From [Erwinia] mediterraneensis (GTDB lineage: Bacteria; Pseudomonadota; Gammaproteobacteria; Enterobacterales; Enterobacteriaceae): DNA of 64,000 nucleotides. Below the pieces are notes generated by a model. The model did not search any database and had not been told where the DNA came from. It saw only the letters and a list, made by a program, of their open reading frames with translations. Below, piece by piece: positions 53,250 through 62,422 of the stretch (the stretch's first letter is position 1; every line of letters begins with the position of its first letter). The position numbers and the translations under genes were made by a program. Location of the stretch: NCBI RefSeq assembly GCF_900604315.1, contig NZ_LR026978.1:2087615-2151614 (forward strand), given 5' to 3'.

Positions 53250-54632
53250 TTGGCCAAAGCGGCAAAACGCGCCTTCGTTTGTAACGAATGCGGCGCTGAC
53301 TATCCACGCTGGCAGGGGCAATGCAGCGCCTGCCACGCCTGGAACACTATTACGGAGGTGCGCCTGGCCGCCTCTCCGGCGGCGGCGCGCAACGAGCGCC
53401 TGAGCGGCTATGCTGGCAGCGCAGGCCCCAGCCGGGTGCAGAAGCTGTCGGAAATCAGCCTGGAAGAGCTGCCCCGTTTTTCTACCGGCTTTAAAGAGTT
53501 TGACCGCGTACTGGGCGGCGGCGTGGTGCCGGGCAGCGCCATTCTGATTGGCGGCAATCCCGGCGCCGGGAAATCGACGCTGCTGTTGCAAACCTTGTGC
53601 AAGCTCTCTGAGAGCATGAAAACGCTCTACGTCACCGGTGAAGAGTCGTTACAGCAGGTGGCGATGCGCGCGCACCGTCTGCATCTGCCGACCGAAAATC
53701 TCAACATGCTGTCGGAAACCAGCATCGAGCAGATCTGTCTGATTGCCGAGCAGGAGCAGCCGAAGCTGATGGTGATCGACTCCATTCAGGTGATGCATAT
53801 GGCGGATATCCAGTCCTCGCCCGGCAGCGTGGCGCAGGTGCGGGAAACCGCTGCTTACCTGACGCGCTTCGCGAAAACGCGTGGCGTGGCGATCGTGATG
53901 GTCGGCCACGTCACCAAAGATGGCTCGCTGGCGGGTCCGAAGGTGCTGGAGCACTGCATCGACTGCTCGGTGATGCTGGATGGCGATGCTGATTCGCGTT
54001 TTCGAACCCTGCGTAGTCATAAAAACCGCTTTGGCGCGGTTAACGAGCTGGGTGTATTCGCCATGACCGAGCAGGGGATGCGCGAGGTTAGCAACCCTTC
54101 CGCCATTTTCCTTTCGCGTGGCGATGAGGTGACGCCAGGCAGTTCAGTGATGGTGGTCTGGGAAGGCACCCGGCCGCTGCTGGTGGAGATCCAGGCGCTG
54201 GTCGATCACTCCATGCTCGGCAATCCGCGTCGCGTGGCGGTGGGGCTGGAGCAGAACAGGCTGGCGATCCTGCTGGCAGTGCTGCATCGTCACGGCGGTC
54301 TGCAGATGGCGGATCAGGATGTATTTGTGAACGTGGTGGGTGGGGTGAAAGTGACGGAAACCTCTGCCGATCTGGCGCTGCTGCTGGCGATGGTGTCCAG
54401 CCTGCGCGATCGACCGCTGCCCCAGGATCTGGTGATTTTCGGCGAAGTGGGGCTGGCAGGGGAGATCCGTCCGGTGCCCAGCGGCCAGGAGCGTATCTCT
54501 GAGGCGGCGAAACATGGCTTTAAACGCGCTATCGTCCCTGCCGCCAACGCGCCGAAAAAGCCCATCGATAACATGCAGGTCTTCAGCGTGAAGAAGCTGG
54601 CGGATGCGCTGGCGATCCTGGATGAACTGTAA
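53250..54632 (+). CDS. radA: DNA repair protein RadA
   Basis: A 460-residue protein, the same length as E. coli RadA, a RecA-like branch-migration helicase. The zinc finger CNECGADYPRWQGQCSACH is N-terminal, Walker A is GGNPGAGKST, the RadA-specific KNRFG motif is present (SHKNRFGAVNELG), and a Lon-protease-like C-terminal domain follows (DLVIFGEVGLAGEIRPV). It starts at TTG 53250 with GAGG upstream; this is the start that aligns with the conserved MAKAxKRAFVCNECG. Confidence 0.95.
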   Translation: MAKAAKRAFVCNECGADYPRWQGQCSACHAWNTITEVRLAASPAAARNERLSGYAGSAGPSRVQKLSEISLEELPRFSTGFKEFDRVLGGGVVPGSAILIGGNPGAGKSTLLLQTLCKLSESMKTLYVTGEESLQQVAMRAHRLHLPTENLNMLSETSIEQICLIAEQEQPKLMVIDSIQVMHMADIQSSPGSVAQVRETAAYLTRFAKTRGVAIVMVGHVTKDGSLAGPKVLEHCIDCSVMLDGDADSRFRTLRSHKNRFGAVNELGVFAMTEQGMREVSNPSAIFLSRGDEVTPGSSVMVVWEGTRPLLVEIQALVDHSMLGNPRRVAVGLEQNRLAILLAVLHRHGGLQMADQDVFVNVVGGVKVTETSADLALLLAMVSSLRDRPLPQDLVIFGEVGLAGEIRPVPSGQERISEAAKHGFKRAIVPAANAPKKPIDNMQVFSVKKLADALAILDEL

Positions 54633-54647
54633 CGCGGCTGGCGGGCA

Positions 54648-54668
54648 CAGGCGGCTGTGCGCCGCCTG
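54648..54668 (+). terminator. Hairpin between radA and nadR
   Basis: An 8-bp stem (CAGGCGGC / GCCGCCTG), 5-nt loop, 15 bp past the radA stop. No T-run; may be an attenuating rather than a complete terminator. Confidence 0.5.
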
Positions 54669-54702
54669 ATGATATTCCGCCATCTTATGCAGGAGGCAAT
54701 AT

Positions 54703-55929
54703 ATGTCGTCTTTTGAATATCTGAAAACGGCAATCCGGCAGCAGGGCCATACGCTGCAACAGGTGGCCGACGCCAGCGGCATGACCAAAGGCTATCTCAG
54801 CCAGTTGCTGAACGCCAAAATCAAAAGTCCCAGCGCCCAAAAACTGGAGGCGCTGCACCGCTTTCTCGGACTGGAGTTTCCGCGGCGGGAAAAAACGATC
54901 GGCGTGGTATTTGGCAAGTTTTATCCGCTGCATACCGGCCATATCTATCTGATTCAGCGCGCCTGCAGTCAGGTGGATGAACTGCATATCATTATGGGGC
55001 ATGACGAACCGCGTGACCGTGCGCTGTTTGAGAACAGTGCGATGTCGCAGCAGCCCACGGTGAGCGATCGTCTGCGCTGGCTGCTGCAGACCTTTAAGTA
55101 TCAGAAGAATATTCGTATTCACTCTTTCAACGAAGAGGGCATCGAGCCTTATCCACACGGCTGGGATATCTGGAGCGAAGGGGTAAAACGTTTTCTGGCG
55201 CAGCAGGGCATTGAGCCGGACTGCGTTTATACCAGTGAAGAAGCGGATGCGCCAATGTATCAGCAGTATCTCGGGGCGCGTGCGGTGGTGATCGATCCTC
55301 AGCGATCTTTTATGAATATCAGCGGCGCGCAGATCCGCCAGGATCCCTTCCGCTACTGGGAGTATATTCCCACCGAGGTAAAACCTTTTTTCGTGCGCAC
55401 CGTGGCGATTCTGGGCGGCGAGTCGAGCGGCAAGTCGACGCTGGTGAACAAGCTGGCAAATATTTTTAACACCACCAGCGCCTGGGAGTATGGCCGCGAT
55501 TACGTCTTCTCCCATCTGGGTGGTGACGAGATTGCACTGCAATATTCAGACTACGACAAAATTGCGCTGGGGCAGGCGCAGTACATCGATTTCGCTATCA
55601 AGCACGCCAGTAAAGTCGCCTTTATTGATACTGACTTCATTACCACTCAGGCCTTTTGCCTGAAATATGAAGGGCGTGAACATCCTTTTGTGCAGGCGCT
55701 GATTGATGAATACCGTTTCGATCTGGTGATCCTGCTGGAAAACAATGTGCCCTGGGTGGCGGACGGGTTGCGCAGCCTCGGCAGCTCGGTGGATCGCCGG
55801 GAGTTTCAGTCGCTGCTGGTGACACTGCTGCGGGAAAACAACGTCGAGTTTGTGCAGGTAGAAGAGGATGATTACGACAGCCGTTTTCTGCGCTGTATCG
55901 AACTGGTAAAAGAGCGGCTAAATATTTAA
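54703..55929 (+). CDS. nadR: Trifunctional NAD regulator NadR
   Basis: A 408-residue protein with three parts: an N-terminal helix-turn-helix (HTLQQVADASGMTKGYLSQLLNAK, residues 20-43) that represses NAD synthesis genes, an NMN adenylyltransferase domain (GVVFGKFYPLHTGHIYLIQRA, with the HxGH motif), and a C-terminal ribosylnicotinamide kinase domain (Walker A GGESSGKSTLVNKLA). AGGAGG lies 7 nt before the ATG. Its place after radA is standard. Confidence 0.95.
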   Translation: MSSFEYLKTAIRQQGHTLQQVADASGMTKGYLSQLLNAKIKSPSAQKLEALHRFLGLEFPRREKTIGVVFGKFYPLHTGHIYLIQRACSQVDELHIIMGHDEPRDRALFENSAMSQQPTVSDRLRWLLQTFKYQKNIRIHSFNEEGIEPYPHGWDIWSEGVKRFLAQQGIEPDCVYTSEEADAPMYQQYLGARAVVIDPQRSFMNISGAQIRQDPFRYWEYIPTEVKPFFVRTVAILGGESSGKSTLVNKLANIFNTTSAWEYGRDYVFSHLGGDEIALQYSDYDKIALGQAQYIDFAIKHASKVAFIDTDFITTQAFCLKYEGREHPFVQALIDEYRFDLVILLENNVPWVADGLRSLGSSVDRREFQSLLVTLLRENNVEFVQVEEDDYDSRFLRCIELVKERLNI

Positions 55930-55943
55930 CCGCACGCGCTAAG

Positions 55944-55967
55944 CCCTCTCCCGCAGCGGGGAGAGGG
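55944..55967. terminator. Bidirectional terminator after nadR
   Basis: A 9-bp perfect stem (CCCTCTCCC / GGGAGAGGG), 6-nt loop, flanked by AAG and AAAA, between convergent genes. Confidence 0.75.
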
Positions 55968-55976
55968 AAAACACCA

Positions 55977-56978
55977 TCAGTAAGCGATCACTACTTTGCC
56001 GCGCATATGGCCTTCCAGTACGCGCTGATGCGCCGCGGTCAGCGTCTCTACGCTTAGTCCCTGTAAGGTCTCGTTCAGAGTACTCTGCACTTTACCGGCA
56101 TCCAGCAGCTGCGCCACTTCATTGAGGATCTCCCCCTGGCGCGCCATATCCGGCGTGCTAAACATGCTGCGCGTATACATAAACTCCCAGTGTAACGCGG
56201 CGCTTTTCAGCTTCAGCTGATCCATCGACAGAGGATGTTCATTTTCCACGATGGTACAGATATCGCCCTGCGGCGCAATCAGCTGGCCGATCGCTTCCCA
56301 GTGTCCGTCGGTATCATTCAGGCAGAAAATGTAATCCACCTGTTTGATGCCCTGTTTTTCCAGCTCGCCTGCCATATCGTGATAGCTGATGACGCGATGG
56401 GCACCGCGATCGCGGCACCATTGCGCAGAGTCTGCGCGCGAGGCGGTGGCGATGATCTCGACCTTGCTGTTCAGGCGGGCAAAGGGGATAGCCAGCGAGC
56501 CAACGCCGCCTGCACCGCCGATAATCAGCAGGCGTGCTCCTTCGCGCGCGTCCTGAATATGCAGACGCTCAAACAGGCCCTCCCAGGCGGTCAGGGCAGT
56601 CAGCGGGATCGCGGCGGCGGCAGCCCAGTCGAGGCTTTTCGGCTTATGGCCGACAATACGTGCATCCACCAGCTGCTGCGTGCTGTTGCTGCCGGGGCGG
56701 GTAAGATCGCCCGCGTAATAGACTTCATCGCCCGGCTTAAAGCCGCTGACTTTGCTGCCCACTTCCAGCACCACAGCGCTGGCGTCCCAGCCCAGGATAC
56801 GCGGCTGCTGCAGCCCGTTCTTCACGGCGCCTTTGTGTACTTTGGTATCGACCGGATTGACCGATGCCGCCTTTACTTCCACCAGCAGGTCATACTCAGC
56901 GGGCGTGAGCGTCTCCTGCTGGATTTCAATAAACTCTTCTGGTCTGGCCGGGTTAACAGCGATAGCGCGAATTGTCAT
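55977..56978 (-). CDS. Zinc-type alcohol dehydrogenase/quinone oxidoreductase-like protein
   Basis: A 333-residue medium-chain reductase of the zinc-binding alcohol-dehydrogenase-like (QOR) group, NADPH-dependent. Family segments are EVKAASVNPVDTKVHKG, ILGWDASAVVLEVGSKVSGFKPGDEVYYAG and the nucleotide loop LIIGGAGGVGSLAIPFARL. The catalytic zinc ligands of true alcohol dehydrogenases are lacking, so it probably reduces quinones or activated double bonds. ATG 56978 follows AAGGAG; the eight-codon upstream extension is not supported. It is divergent from a LysR gene that probably controls it. Confidence 0.87.
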   Translation of the reverse strand: MTIRAIAVNPARPEEFIEIQQETLTPAEYDLLVEVKAASVNPVDTKVHKGAVKNGLQQPRILGWDASAVVLEVGSKVSGFKPGDEVYYAGDLTRPGSNSTQQLVDARIVGHKPKSLDWAAAAAIPLTALTAWEGLFERLHIQDAREGARLLIIGGAGGVGSLAIPFARLNSKVEIIATASRADSAQWCRDRGAHRVISYHDMAGELEKQGIKQVDYIFCLNDTDGHWEAIGQLIAPQGDICTIVENEHPLSMDQLKLKSAALHWEFMYTRSMFSTPDMARQGEILNEVAQLLDAGKVQSTLNETLQGLSVETLTAAHQRVLEGHMRGKVVIAY

Positions 56979-57073
56979 CAGGGTTCTCCTTAGTGAATGC
57001 ACTCAGTGTAGTCTGCACGCTTAACAATGATAAGATGGACAATAATTCACAGAGTGTTCGTCTGAGGTGAACA

Positions 57074-57970
57074 ATGGATTACCGGCAGTGGCAGGATATG
57101 GCGCTGTTTGCGCTGGTCGCCGAGTGCGGCAGCTTTACCGCCGCGGCAACACGCGTCGGGCTGCCGAAGTCGAGCGTCAGTCAGCGCATCAGTCAGCTGG
57201 AGCAGAGCCTGGGTATCCGGCTGCTGAATCGCACCACACGCCAGCTTAATCTGACCTTTGCCGGCGAGCGCTATCTGCTGCATTGTCAGGAGATGATGCA
57301 GGCGAGTGAACGGGCCGATCAGGCGATCGCCAGCCTGCGGGAAAACCCCAGTGGACGGCTGCGCATTACCAGCCCGGCAGGGATTGGCGCTACGCTGCTG
57401 GCGCGCTGCAATGCAGAGTTCCTGCGTCTCTATCCGGAGGTTACGCTGGATATCTCGGTCTCGGACGATATCCGTGATCTGGTACAGGAGGGGTTTGACG
57501 TGGCGTTACGCACCGGCAAGCCGCAGGAGTCTTCGCTGATTGGCCGTCGTGTTGGCTATTGTGAACGTCTGCTGGTGGCGTCCGATCGCTACCTGCAACA
57601 GCATCCGCCCATTACTCATCCGCAGCAGCTGGCACAGCATCGCTGCATTGCCCATCGTGCCTGGACGGAATGGATCCTGAAACGCCAGGAGGAGTACTAT
57701 CGCTGGCTGCTGCCGCCTGCCCATTTCACGGACAATCTGATCTATGCCCGGGAATGTGCGCTGCGGGAAGCTGGCATTACGCTGTTGCCGCGTTTTCTGA
57801 CCGATGAAATGACGCAGGAAAAGCGTCTGGTGCAGGTACTGCCGGAGTGGGAAGTGGAGGGCAATGAGCTCTGGCTGGTCTATCCGAGCCGGAAACTGAA
57901 CTCACCGGCGCTGGCCTGCTTTATCGAATTTGCCTTGCAGTGCACGGCGTTTAAGGATTTTTATCGCTGA
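57074..57970 (+). CDS. LysR-family transcriptional regulator
   Basis: A 298-residue regulator. The winged helix-turn-helix covers residues 8-65 (MALFALVAECGSFTAAATRVGLPKSSVSQRISQLEQSLGIRLLNRTTR), followed by the LysR effector domain (GRLRITSPAGIGATLLARC, LDISVSDDIRDLVQEGFDVALRTGKPQESSLIGRRVG). It belongs to the DhcR/PcaQ-unlike, DsdC-unrelated group often paired with quinone oxidoreductases. The 95-bp gap to the divergent oxidoreductase gene should hold its binding site (T-N11-A type), but no single clear match stands out. Confidence 0.88.
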   Translation: MDYRQWQDMALFALVAECGSFTAAATRVGLPKSSVSQRISQLEQSLGIRLLNRTTRQLNLTFAGERYLLHCQEMMQASERADQAIASLRENPSGRLRITSPAGIGATLLARCNAEFLRLYPEVTLDISVSDDIRDLVQEGFDVALRTGKPQESSLIGRRVGYCERLLVASDRYLQQHPPITHPQQLAQHRCIAHRAWTEWILKRQEEYYRWLLPPAHFTDNLIYARECALREAGITLLPRFLTDEMTQEKRLVQVLPEWEVEGNELWLVYPSRKLNSPALACFIEFALQCTAFKDFYR

Positions 57971-58019
57971 GATAAAGCTGCAGGTTTTCTCCAGAGCGCT
58001 GTCTCATCCGGGATATGAA

Positions 58020-58042
58020 AAAGGCGGCTCTACGCCGCCTTT
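58020..58042. terminator. Bidirectional terminator between LysR gene and ettA
   Basis: AAAGGCGGC and GCCGCCTTT form a 9-bp stem with a 5-nt loop; the arms supply A- and T-rich ends in both directions. Confidence 0.82.
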
Positions 58043-58063
58043 CATTGACTTCTGTTCCGACTT

Positions 58064-59731
58064 TTACTTCGTCATACGTTTGTACTTCATACGCTTCGGC
58101 TCGAGCGCATCGGCGCCCAGGGTGCGTTTTTTGTACTCTTCGTATTCGGTGAAGTTACCTTCAAAGAACTCGATTTTGCCCTCATCCTGATAATCAAGAA
58201 TATGGGTGGCAATACGGTCAAGGAACCAGCGGTCATGCGAGATCACCATAGCGCAGCCCGGGAATTCCAGCAGGGCGTTTTCCAGCGCACGCAGGGTTTC
58301 TACGTCGAGGTCGTTGGTCGGTTCATCGAGCAGCAGCACGTTACCGCCCACCTGCAGCAGTTTGGCCAGGTGCAGACGGCCACGCTCACCACCGGAGAGC
58401 TCGCCGACGCGTTTGCCCTGATCGGTGCCTTTGAAGTTGAAGCGGCCTACATAGGCGCGGCTCGGCATCTCGAAGTTGCCGACGCGCATAATATCCAGCC
58501 CGCCCGACACCTCTTCCCAGACGGTTTTTGAACCGTCCATGGCGTCACGGAACTGATCCACGGAAGCCAGTTTCACGGTATCACCCAGTTCGATGGTGCC
58601 GCTGTCAGGCTGTTCCTGGCCGGTCATCATGCGGAACAGGGTCGATTTACCCGCGCCGTTCGGACCGATAATCCCCACGATCGCCCCTTTCGGCACCGAG
58701 AAGGAGAGGTTATCGATCAGTACGCGATCGCCATAGGATTTGGTCAGGTTGTTCACCTCAATGACCTTGTCACCAAGACGCGGACCCGGCGGAATAAAGA
58801 GTTCGCTGGTTTCGTTACGTTTCTGATATTCAGTGCTGTTCAGCTCTTCGAAACGGGCCAGACGCGCCTTGCCTTTTGACTGACGGCCTTTGGTGCCCTG
58901 ACGCACCCACTCCAGCTCTTTCTCAATCGACTTACGCCGCGCCGCTTCGGCAGAGGCTTCTTGCGCCAGGCGCTGATCTTTCTGTTCCAGCCAGGAGGAG
59001 TAGTTGCCTTCCCACGGAATGCCTTCGCCGCGGTCCAGCTCCAGAATCCAGCCCGCTACGTTATCAAGGAAGTAACGGTCGTGGGTGATGGCGACCACGG
59101 TGCCTTCAAAGTCGTGCAGGAAGCGTTCCAGCCAGGCGACCGATTCGGCATCCAGGTGGTTGGTCGGTTCATCAAGCAGCAGCATGTCCGGCTTTTCCAG
59201 CAGCAAACGGCACAGTGCGACACGACGACGCTCACCCCCGGAGAGGTTGCCAATTTTGGCGTCCCAGTCCGGCAGACGCAGCGCATCCGCAGCACGTTCC
59301 AGCTGGCTGTTCAGGTTATGACCGTCGTGCGCCTGGATAATCTCTTCCAGACGTCCCTGTTCAGCGGCAAGCTTGTCGAAGTCGGCATCGGGCTCGGCAT
59401 AGAGCGCATACACTTCATCCAGACGTTTCAGTGCGCCCACCACTTCCGAGAGCGCTTCTTCAACCGATTCACGGACGCTGTGCTCCAGATTCAGCTGCGG
59501 CTCCTGCGGCAGGTAGCCTACTTTAATACCGGGCTGCGGACGCGCTTCCCCTTCGATATCTTTATCGATGCCCGCCATAATGCGCAGCAGGGTAGATTTA
59601 CCGGCGCCGTTCAGGCCGAGTACGCCAATTTTCGCGCCCGGGAAAAAGCTGAGAGAGATGTTCTTCAGAATATGACGCTTCGGCGGAACCACTTTGCCGA
59701 CGCGATGCATGCTATAGACGAATTGAGCCAC
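58064..59731 (-). CDS. ettA: Energy-dependent translational throttle EttA (ABC-F)
   Basis: A 555-residue ABC-F protein identical in length and order to E. coli EttA (YjjK). It binds the ribosomal E site and gates the first elongation steps by ADP/ATP ratio. The two ATPase domains have Walker A GLNGAGKST and GPNGAGKST, signatures LSGGERRRVALCRL and LSGGERGRLHLAKL, and Walker B LLLDEPTNHLD and LLLDEPTNDLD. The linker and arm (KELEWVRQGTKGRQSKGKARLARFEEL) are typical. A highly conserved chromosomal gene. Confidence 0.96.
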   Translation of the reverse strand: MAQFVYSMHRVGKVVPPKRHILKNISLSFFPGAKIGVLGLNGAGKSTLLRIMAGIDKDIEGEARPQPGIKVGYLPQEPQLNLEHSVRESVEEALSEVVGALKRLDEVYALYAEPDADFDKLAAEQGRLEEIIQAHDGHNLNSQLERAADALRLPDWDAKIGNLSGGERRRVALCRLLLEKPDMLLLDEPTNHLDAESVAWLERFLHDFEGTVVAITHDRYFLDNVAGWILELDRGEGIPWEGNYSSWLEQKDQRLAQEASAEAARRKSIEKELEWVRQGTKGRQSKGKARLARFEELNSTEYQKRNETSELFIPPGPRLGDKVIEVNNLTKSYGDRVLIDNLSFSVPKGAIVGIIGPNGAGKSTLFRMMTGQEQPDSGTIELGDTVKLASVDQFRDAMDGSKTVWEEVSGGLDIMRVGNFEMPSRAYVGRFNFKGTDQGKRVGELSGGERGRLHLAKLLQVGGNVLLLDEPTNDLDVETLRALENALLEFPGCAMVISHDRWFLDRIATHILDYQDEGKIEFFEGNFTEYEEYKKRTLGADALEPKRMKYKRMTK

Positions 59732-59855
59732 GTTATCAGGGCCTCCAGGAGTCTTGTGTTGCTATTAACCTCAGATGGCGGAGTTTAGCCTTTTTCCCGG
59801 TGCAATCACAGCCGCCAGCGGGGTAAATTCCGCCGGAAAAGCGCTTTGTTGTGAT

Positions 59856-60620
59856 TCAGGGCAAACGCAGGGCGATCTGCTGTTGCGCCAGCCATTGCGC
59901 CAGCGCGCTGTCGGGTGCGCTGTCGCTGACCAGCAGATGAAAGCGGGTTAACGCGCCAATACGCGCCGGCAGCACTTTGCCATATTTGCTGCTGTCCGCC
60001 ACCAGCACGCGCTGGCGTGCCCGCTGCATGGCATGGTGCTTCATGGCCAGCTCATTGAGGTTATAACAGGTGGCGCCTTGTTCTTGATCGATACCGGCAG
60101 CGGAAATAAACGCCAGCGTCGGGCAAAGGTCGTCGAGGATAGAATGGGTGCCTATCGGCGTAAACAGCGCGTTATCGGCATGGAATTCGCCGCCGGTCAG
60201 GATCACGTTGCAGGCCGGCTTCTCTTTCAGCGCCAGAAAGGTGTTCATCGCACAGCAGAGGGCGGTGAAAGGCAGGGTGTCAGGAATGGCATCGACAATA
60301 TAGGGGATCGTGGTGCCGCAATCGAAAAACACCGTGTCGTTTTCGCCGATCAGACTGGCGGCAGCCTGCGCCAGCCGCTGCTTCTTCGCCGCGTTCTGGC
60401 CGTGCTGATCGGAAATAAAATAGTGTCCGGCGTGGTTTTTCGGGTCGCTGACCAGATAGCCGCCGAGCAATACCACGCTGGATGCCGATTCGCTCAAATC
60501 GCGGCGAATGGTCATTTCTGATACGCCTAACAGCTGGGCGGCATCTTTCAGGTGCAATTTATCGGTGTGTTTCAGCGCCTGAGTCAGCTTGTGGATACGT
60601 TCGTCACGCCGGGTTTCCAT
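59856..60620 (-). CDS. deoR: Deoxyribose operon repressor DeoR
   Basis: A 254-residue DeoR-type repressor resembling E. coli DeoR (252) from the N-terminus METRRDERI through the helix-turn-helix DKLHLKDAAQLLGVSEMTIRRDL, VVLLGGYLV, FFDCGTTIPYIVDAI and ALKEKPACNVILTGGEFHADN. The effector is deoxyribose 5-phosphate. It is 16 bp downstream of deoC, so the repressor is in the operon it controls. In E. coli deoR is far from the deo genes. Confidence 0.9.
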   Translation of the reverse strand: METRRDERIHKLTQALKHTDKLHLKDAAQLLGVSEMTIRRDLSESASSVVLLGGYLVSDPKNHAGHYFISDQHGQNAAKKQRLAQAAASLIGENDTVFFDCGTTIPYIVDAIPDTLPFTALCCAMNTFLALKEKPACNVILTGGEFHADNALFTPIGTHSILDDLCPTLAFISAAGIDQEQGATCYNLNELAMKHHAMQRARQRVLVADSSKYGKVLPARIGALTRFHLLVSDSAPDSALAQWLAQQQIALRLP

Positions 60621-60636
60621 GATTATCTCTGTCTGA

Positions 60637-61317
60637 TTAGTATCCTGTGGCAGCCGCAGAGGTGCCGGTGACGATGGCCACGCCGGAGCTGGTGCCGATA
60701 CGGGTGGCGCCTGCGTCGATCATGGCGCGTGCGGTTTGACGATCGCGTACCGCGCCGGAGGCTTTCACTGCCACCTTTTCCCCGGCACTGGCTTTCATTA
60801 ATGCCACATCTTCCACCCGGGCACCGCCGCGGCTGAAGCCGGTAGAGGTTTTGACAAAAGCGACCTGCAAATCGCGGCAAATTTCACATATTTTAACGAT
60901 TTGCGCCTCATCCAGCAGGCAGGTTTCCAATATTACCTTTAAAGGGATGGGCCCGCAAACCTCGCGCACGGCGGCAATATCAGCTTTTACGGCGGCCAGA
61001 TTGCCGCTCTTCAGCCAACCCACGTTGATCACCATATCAATTTCCTGCGCGCCCGCCGCGATGGCCGCTTTCGCTTCAAACGCTTTTACACAGGTCAGGG
61101 TGGCCCCGAGCGGAAAGCCGATCACTGCGCAGAGCTGGACGTTGCTGCCCTGCAGACAATTTTTGGCCAGCGGCACATAACCGGCATTCACGCACACGGC
61201 GTAGAACTGGTGCTCTCTGGCTTCGTCACACAGCTGGCAGATTTGCGCTTCGGTGGCATCGGCGGCCAGCAGAGTATGATCGATATAGCGGGCGTAATCG
61301 GGTTCAGGCTGAGTCAT
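60637..61317 (-). CDS. deoC: Deoxyribose-phosphate aldolase
   Basis: A 226-residue class I aldolase that splits 2-deoxyribose 5-phosphate into acetaldehyde and glyceraldehyde 3-phosphate. The Schiff-base Lys is in [15 protein letters not shown], the second catalytic Lys in [11 protein letters not shown] and the activating Asp in [19 protein letters not shown]. The protein is of the short form (about 220) common outside the E. coli deoCABD operon (259). I set the start at ATG 61317 because GGAG lies 6 nt upstream; ATG 61329 gives 4 more residues. It is divergent from deoK. Confidence 0.92.
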   Translation of the reverse strand: MTQPEPDYARYIDHTLLAADATEAQICQLCDEAREHQFYAVCVNAGYVPLAKNCLQGSNVQLCAVIGFPLGATLTCVKAFEAKAAIAAGAQEIDMVINVGWLKSGNLAAVKADIAAVREVCGPIPLKVILETCLLDEAQIVKICEICRDLQVAFVKTSTGFSRGGARVEDVALMKASAGEKVAVKASGAVRDRQTARAMIDAGATRIGTSSGVAIVTGTSAAATGY

Positions 61318-61342
61318 AACGGTCTCCATTTTGATGTTGTTT

Positions 61343-61358
61343 TGTTAAAATAATAACA
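61343..61358. promoter_or_regulatory. DeoR-type operator 1
   Basis: TGTTAAAATAATAACA: arms TGTTA/TAACA spaced by 6, the same format as the E. coli DeoR operator TGTTAGAATTCTAACA. It lies 26 bp upstream of the deoC ATG. Confidence 0.75.
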
Positions 61359-61449
61359 TCAAGCGGCCCTTGTCAACGGCAGTTTCTGGATAAAACTTCC
61401 TGCTCAGGTTGTGTGTTTTGTCACAAAACTAACTTTTGCGAACTGATAT

Positions 61450-61465
61450 TGTTAATTTTATAACA
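61450..61465. promoter_or_regulatory. DeoR-type operator 2
   Basis: TGTTAATTTTATAACA: same TGTTA-N6-TAACA format, 31 bp upstream of the deoK ATG and 107 bp from operator 1. Paired sites allow control of both divergent units. Confidence 0.75.
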
Positions 61466-61495
61466 TTTTCAGTAAACATACGCCGGGAGTGAGAA

Positions 61496-62413
61496 ATGGA
61501 GATAGCGGTTGTTGGATCCAACATGGTGGATCTCATTACCTATACCAATAACCTGCCTAAAGCAGGAGAAACCCTTGAAGCCCCCGATTTTGCCATTGGC
61601 TGCGGCGGCAAAGGGGCGAACCAGGCGGTCGCGGCCGCGCGGCTGGGGGCGAAAGTGATGATGGTGAGTAAAGTGGGCGACGATCTGTTTGCGCCCAATA
61701 CGCTGGCCAACCTGCAGCAGCAGGGCGTCGATACCCGCTATGTGACCACCGCGCCCGGCACTTCCAGCGGCGTGGCGCCGATTTTTGTCGACGATCGGTC
61801 GCAAAACCGCATTCTGATTGTGAAAGGGGCCAATCAGCAGCTGAAACCGGCCGATATCGATGCCGCCGCAGAGGATCTGAAGGCCTGCCGCCTGCTGATT
61901 CTGCAGCTGGAGATCCCGCTGGAAACCGTTTATTACACCATCGACTTTGCCCGTCAGCACAACATTCAGGTGATTCTGAACCCGGCACCTGCGGTGCCGG
62001 AACTGGATATCCACTACGCCTGCCAGTGCGATTTCTTTATGCCCAACGAAACCGAACTGGAAATTCTTACCGGTATGCCGGTGGAGAGTGATGAGCAGGT
62101 CAGGCTGGCCGGAAAATCGCTGCTGCAGCGCGGGCTGAAAAATCTGGTGATTACGCTGGGCAGCCGCGGTTCGCTGTGGATGCAGGGCGACGAGGTGCAT
62201 TTCGTGGCGCCGACACCGGTAAACGCCATCGATACCAGCGGCGCGGGAGATGCCTATATCGGCTGCTTTGCGCGCATGTTACTGAAAACCGGCGATATCA
62301 AACAGGCAATGCAGTATGCCTCCGCCTACGCCGCCTGCAGTGTCACCGGTCGCGGCACACAATGCTCCTACCCGGACGCGGACAGCTTCCAGCGTTTTCT
62401 CAATGTTAACTGA
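61496..62413 (+). CDS. deoK: Deoxyribokinase
   Basis: A 305-residue PfkB/ribokinase-family enzyme that phosphorylates 2-deoxyribose. It follows Salmonella DeoK along its length: MEIAVVGSNMVDLITYTNNLPKAGETLEAP, GCGGKGANQAVAAARLG, VILNPAPA, PNETELEILTGMPV and the catalytic anion-hole motif DTSGAGDAYIGCF. With DeoC it gives a route from free deoxyribose to central metabolism. GGGAG lies before the ATG. deoP follows 9 bp later. Confidence 0.93.
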   Translation: MEIAVVGSNMVDLITYTNNLPKAGETLEAPDFAIGCGGKGANQAVAAARLGAKVMMVSKVGDDLFAPNTLANLQQQGVDTRYVTTAPGTSSGVAPIFVDDRSQNRILIVKGANQQLKPADIDAAAEDLKACRLLILQLEIPLETVYYTIDFARQHNIQVILNPAPAVPELDIHYACQCDFFMPNETELEILTGMPVESDEQVRLAGKSLLQRGLKNLVITLGSRGSLWMQGDEVHFVAPTPVNAIDTSGAGDAYIGCFARMLLKTGDIKQAMQYASAYAACSVTGRGTQCSYPDADSFQRFLNVN

Positions 62414-62422
62414 GGTTCAGCT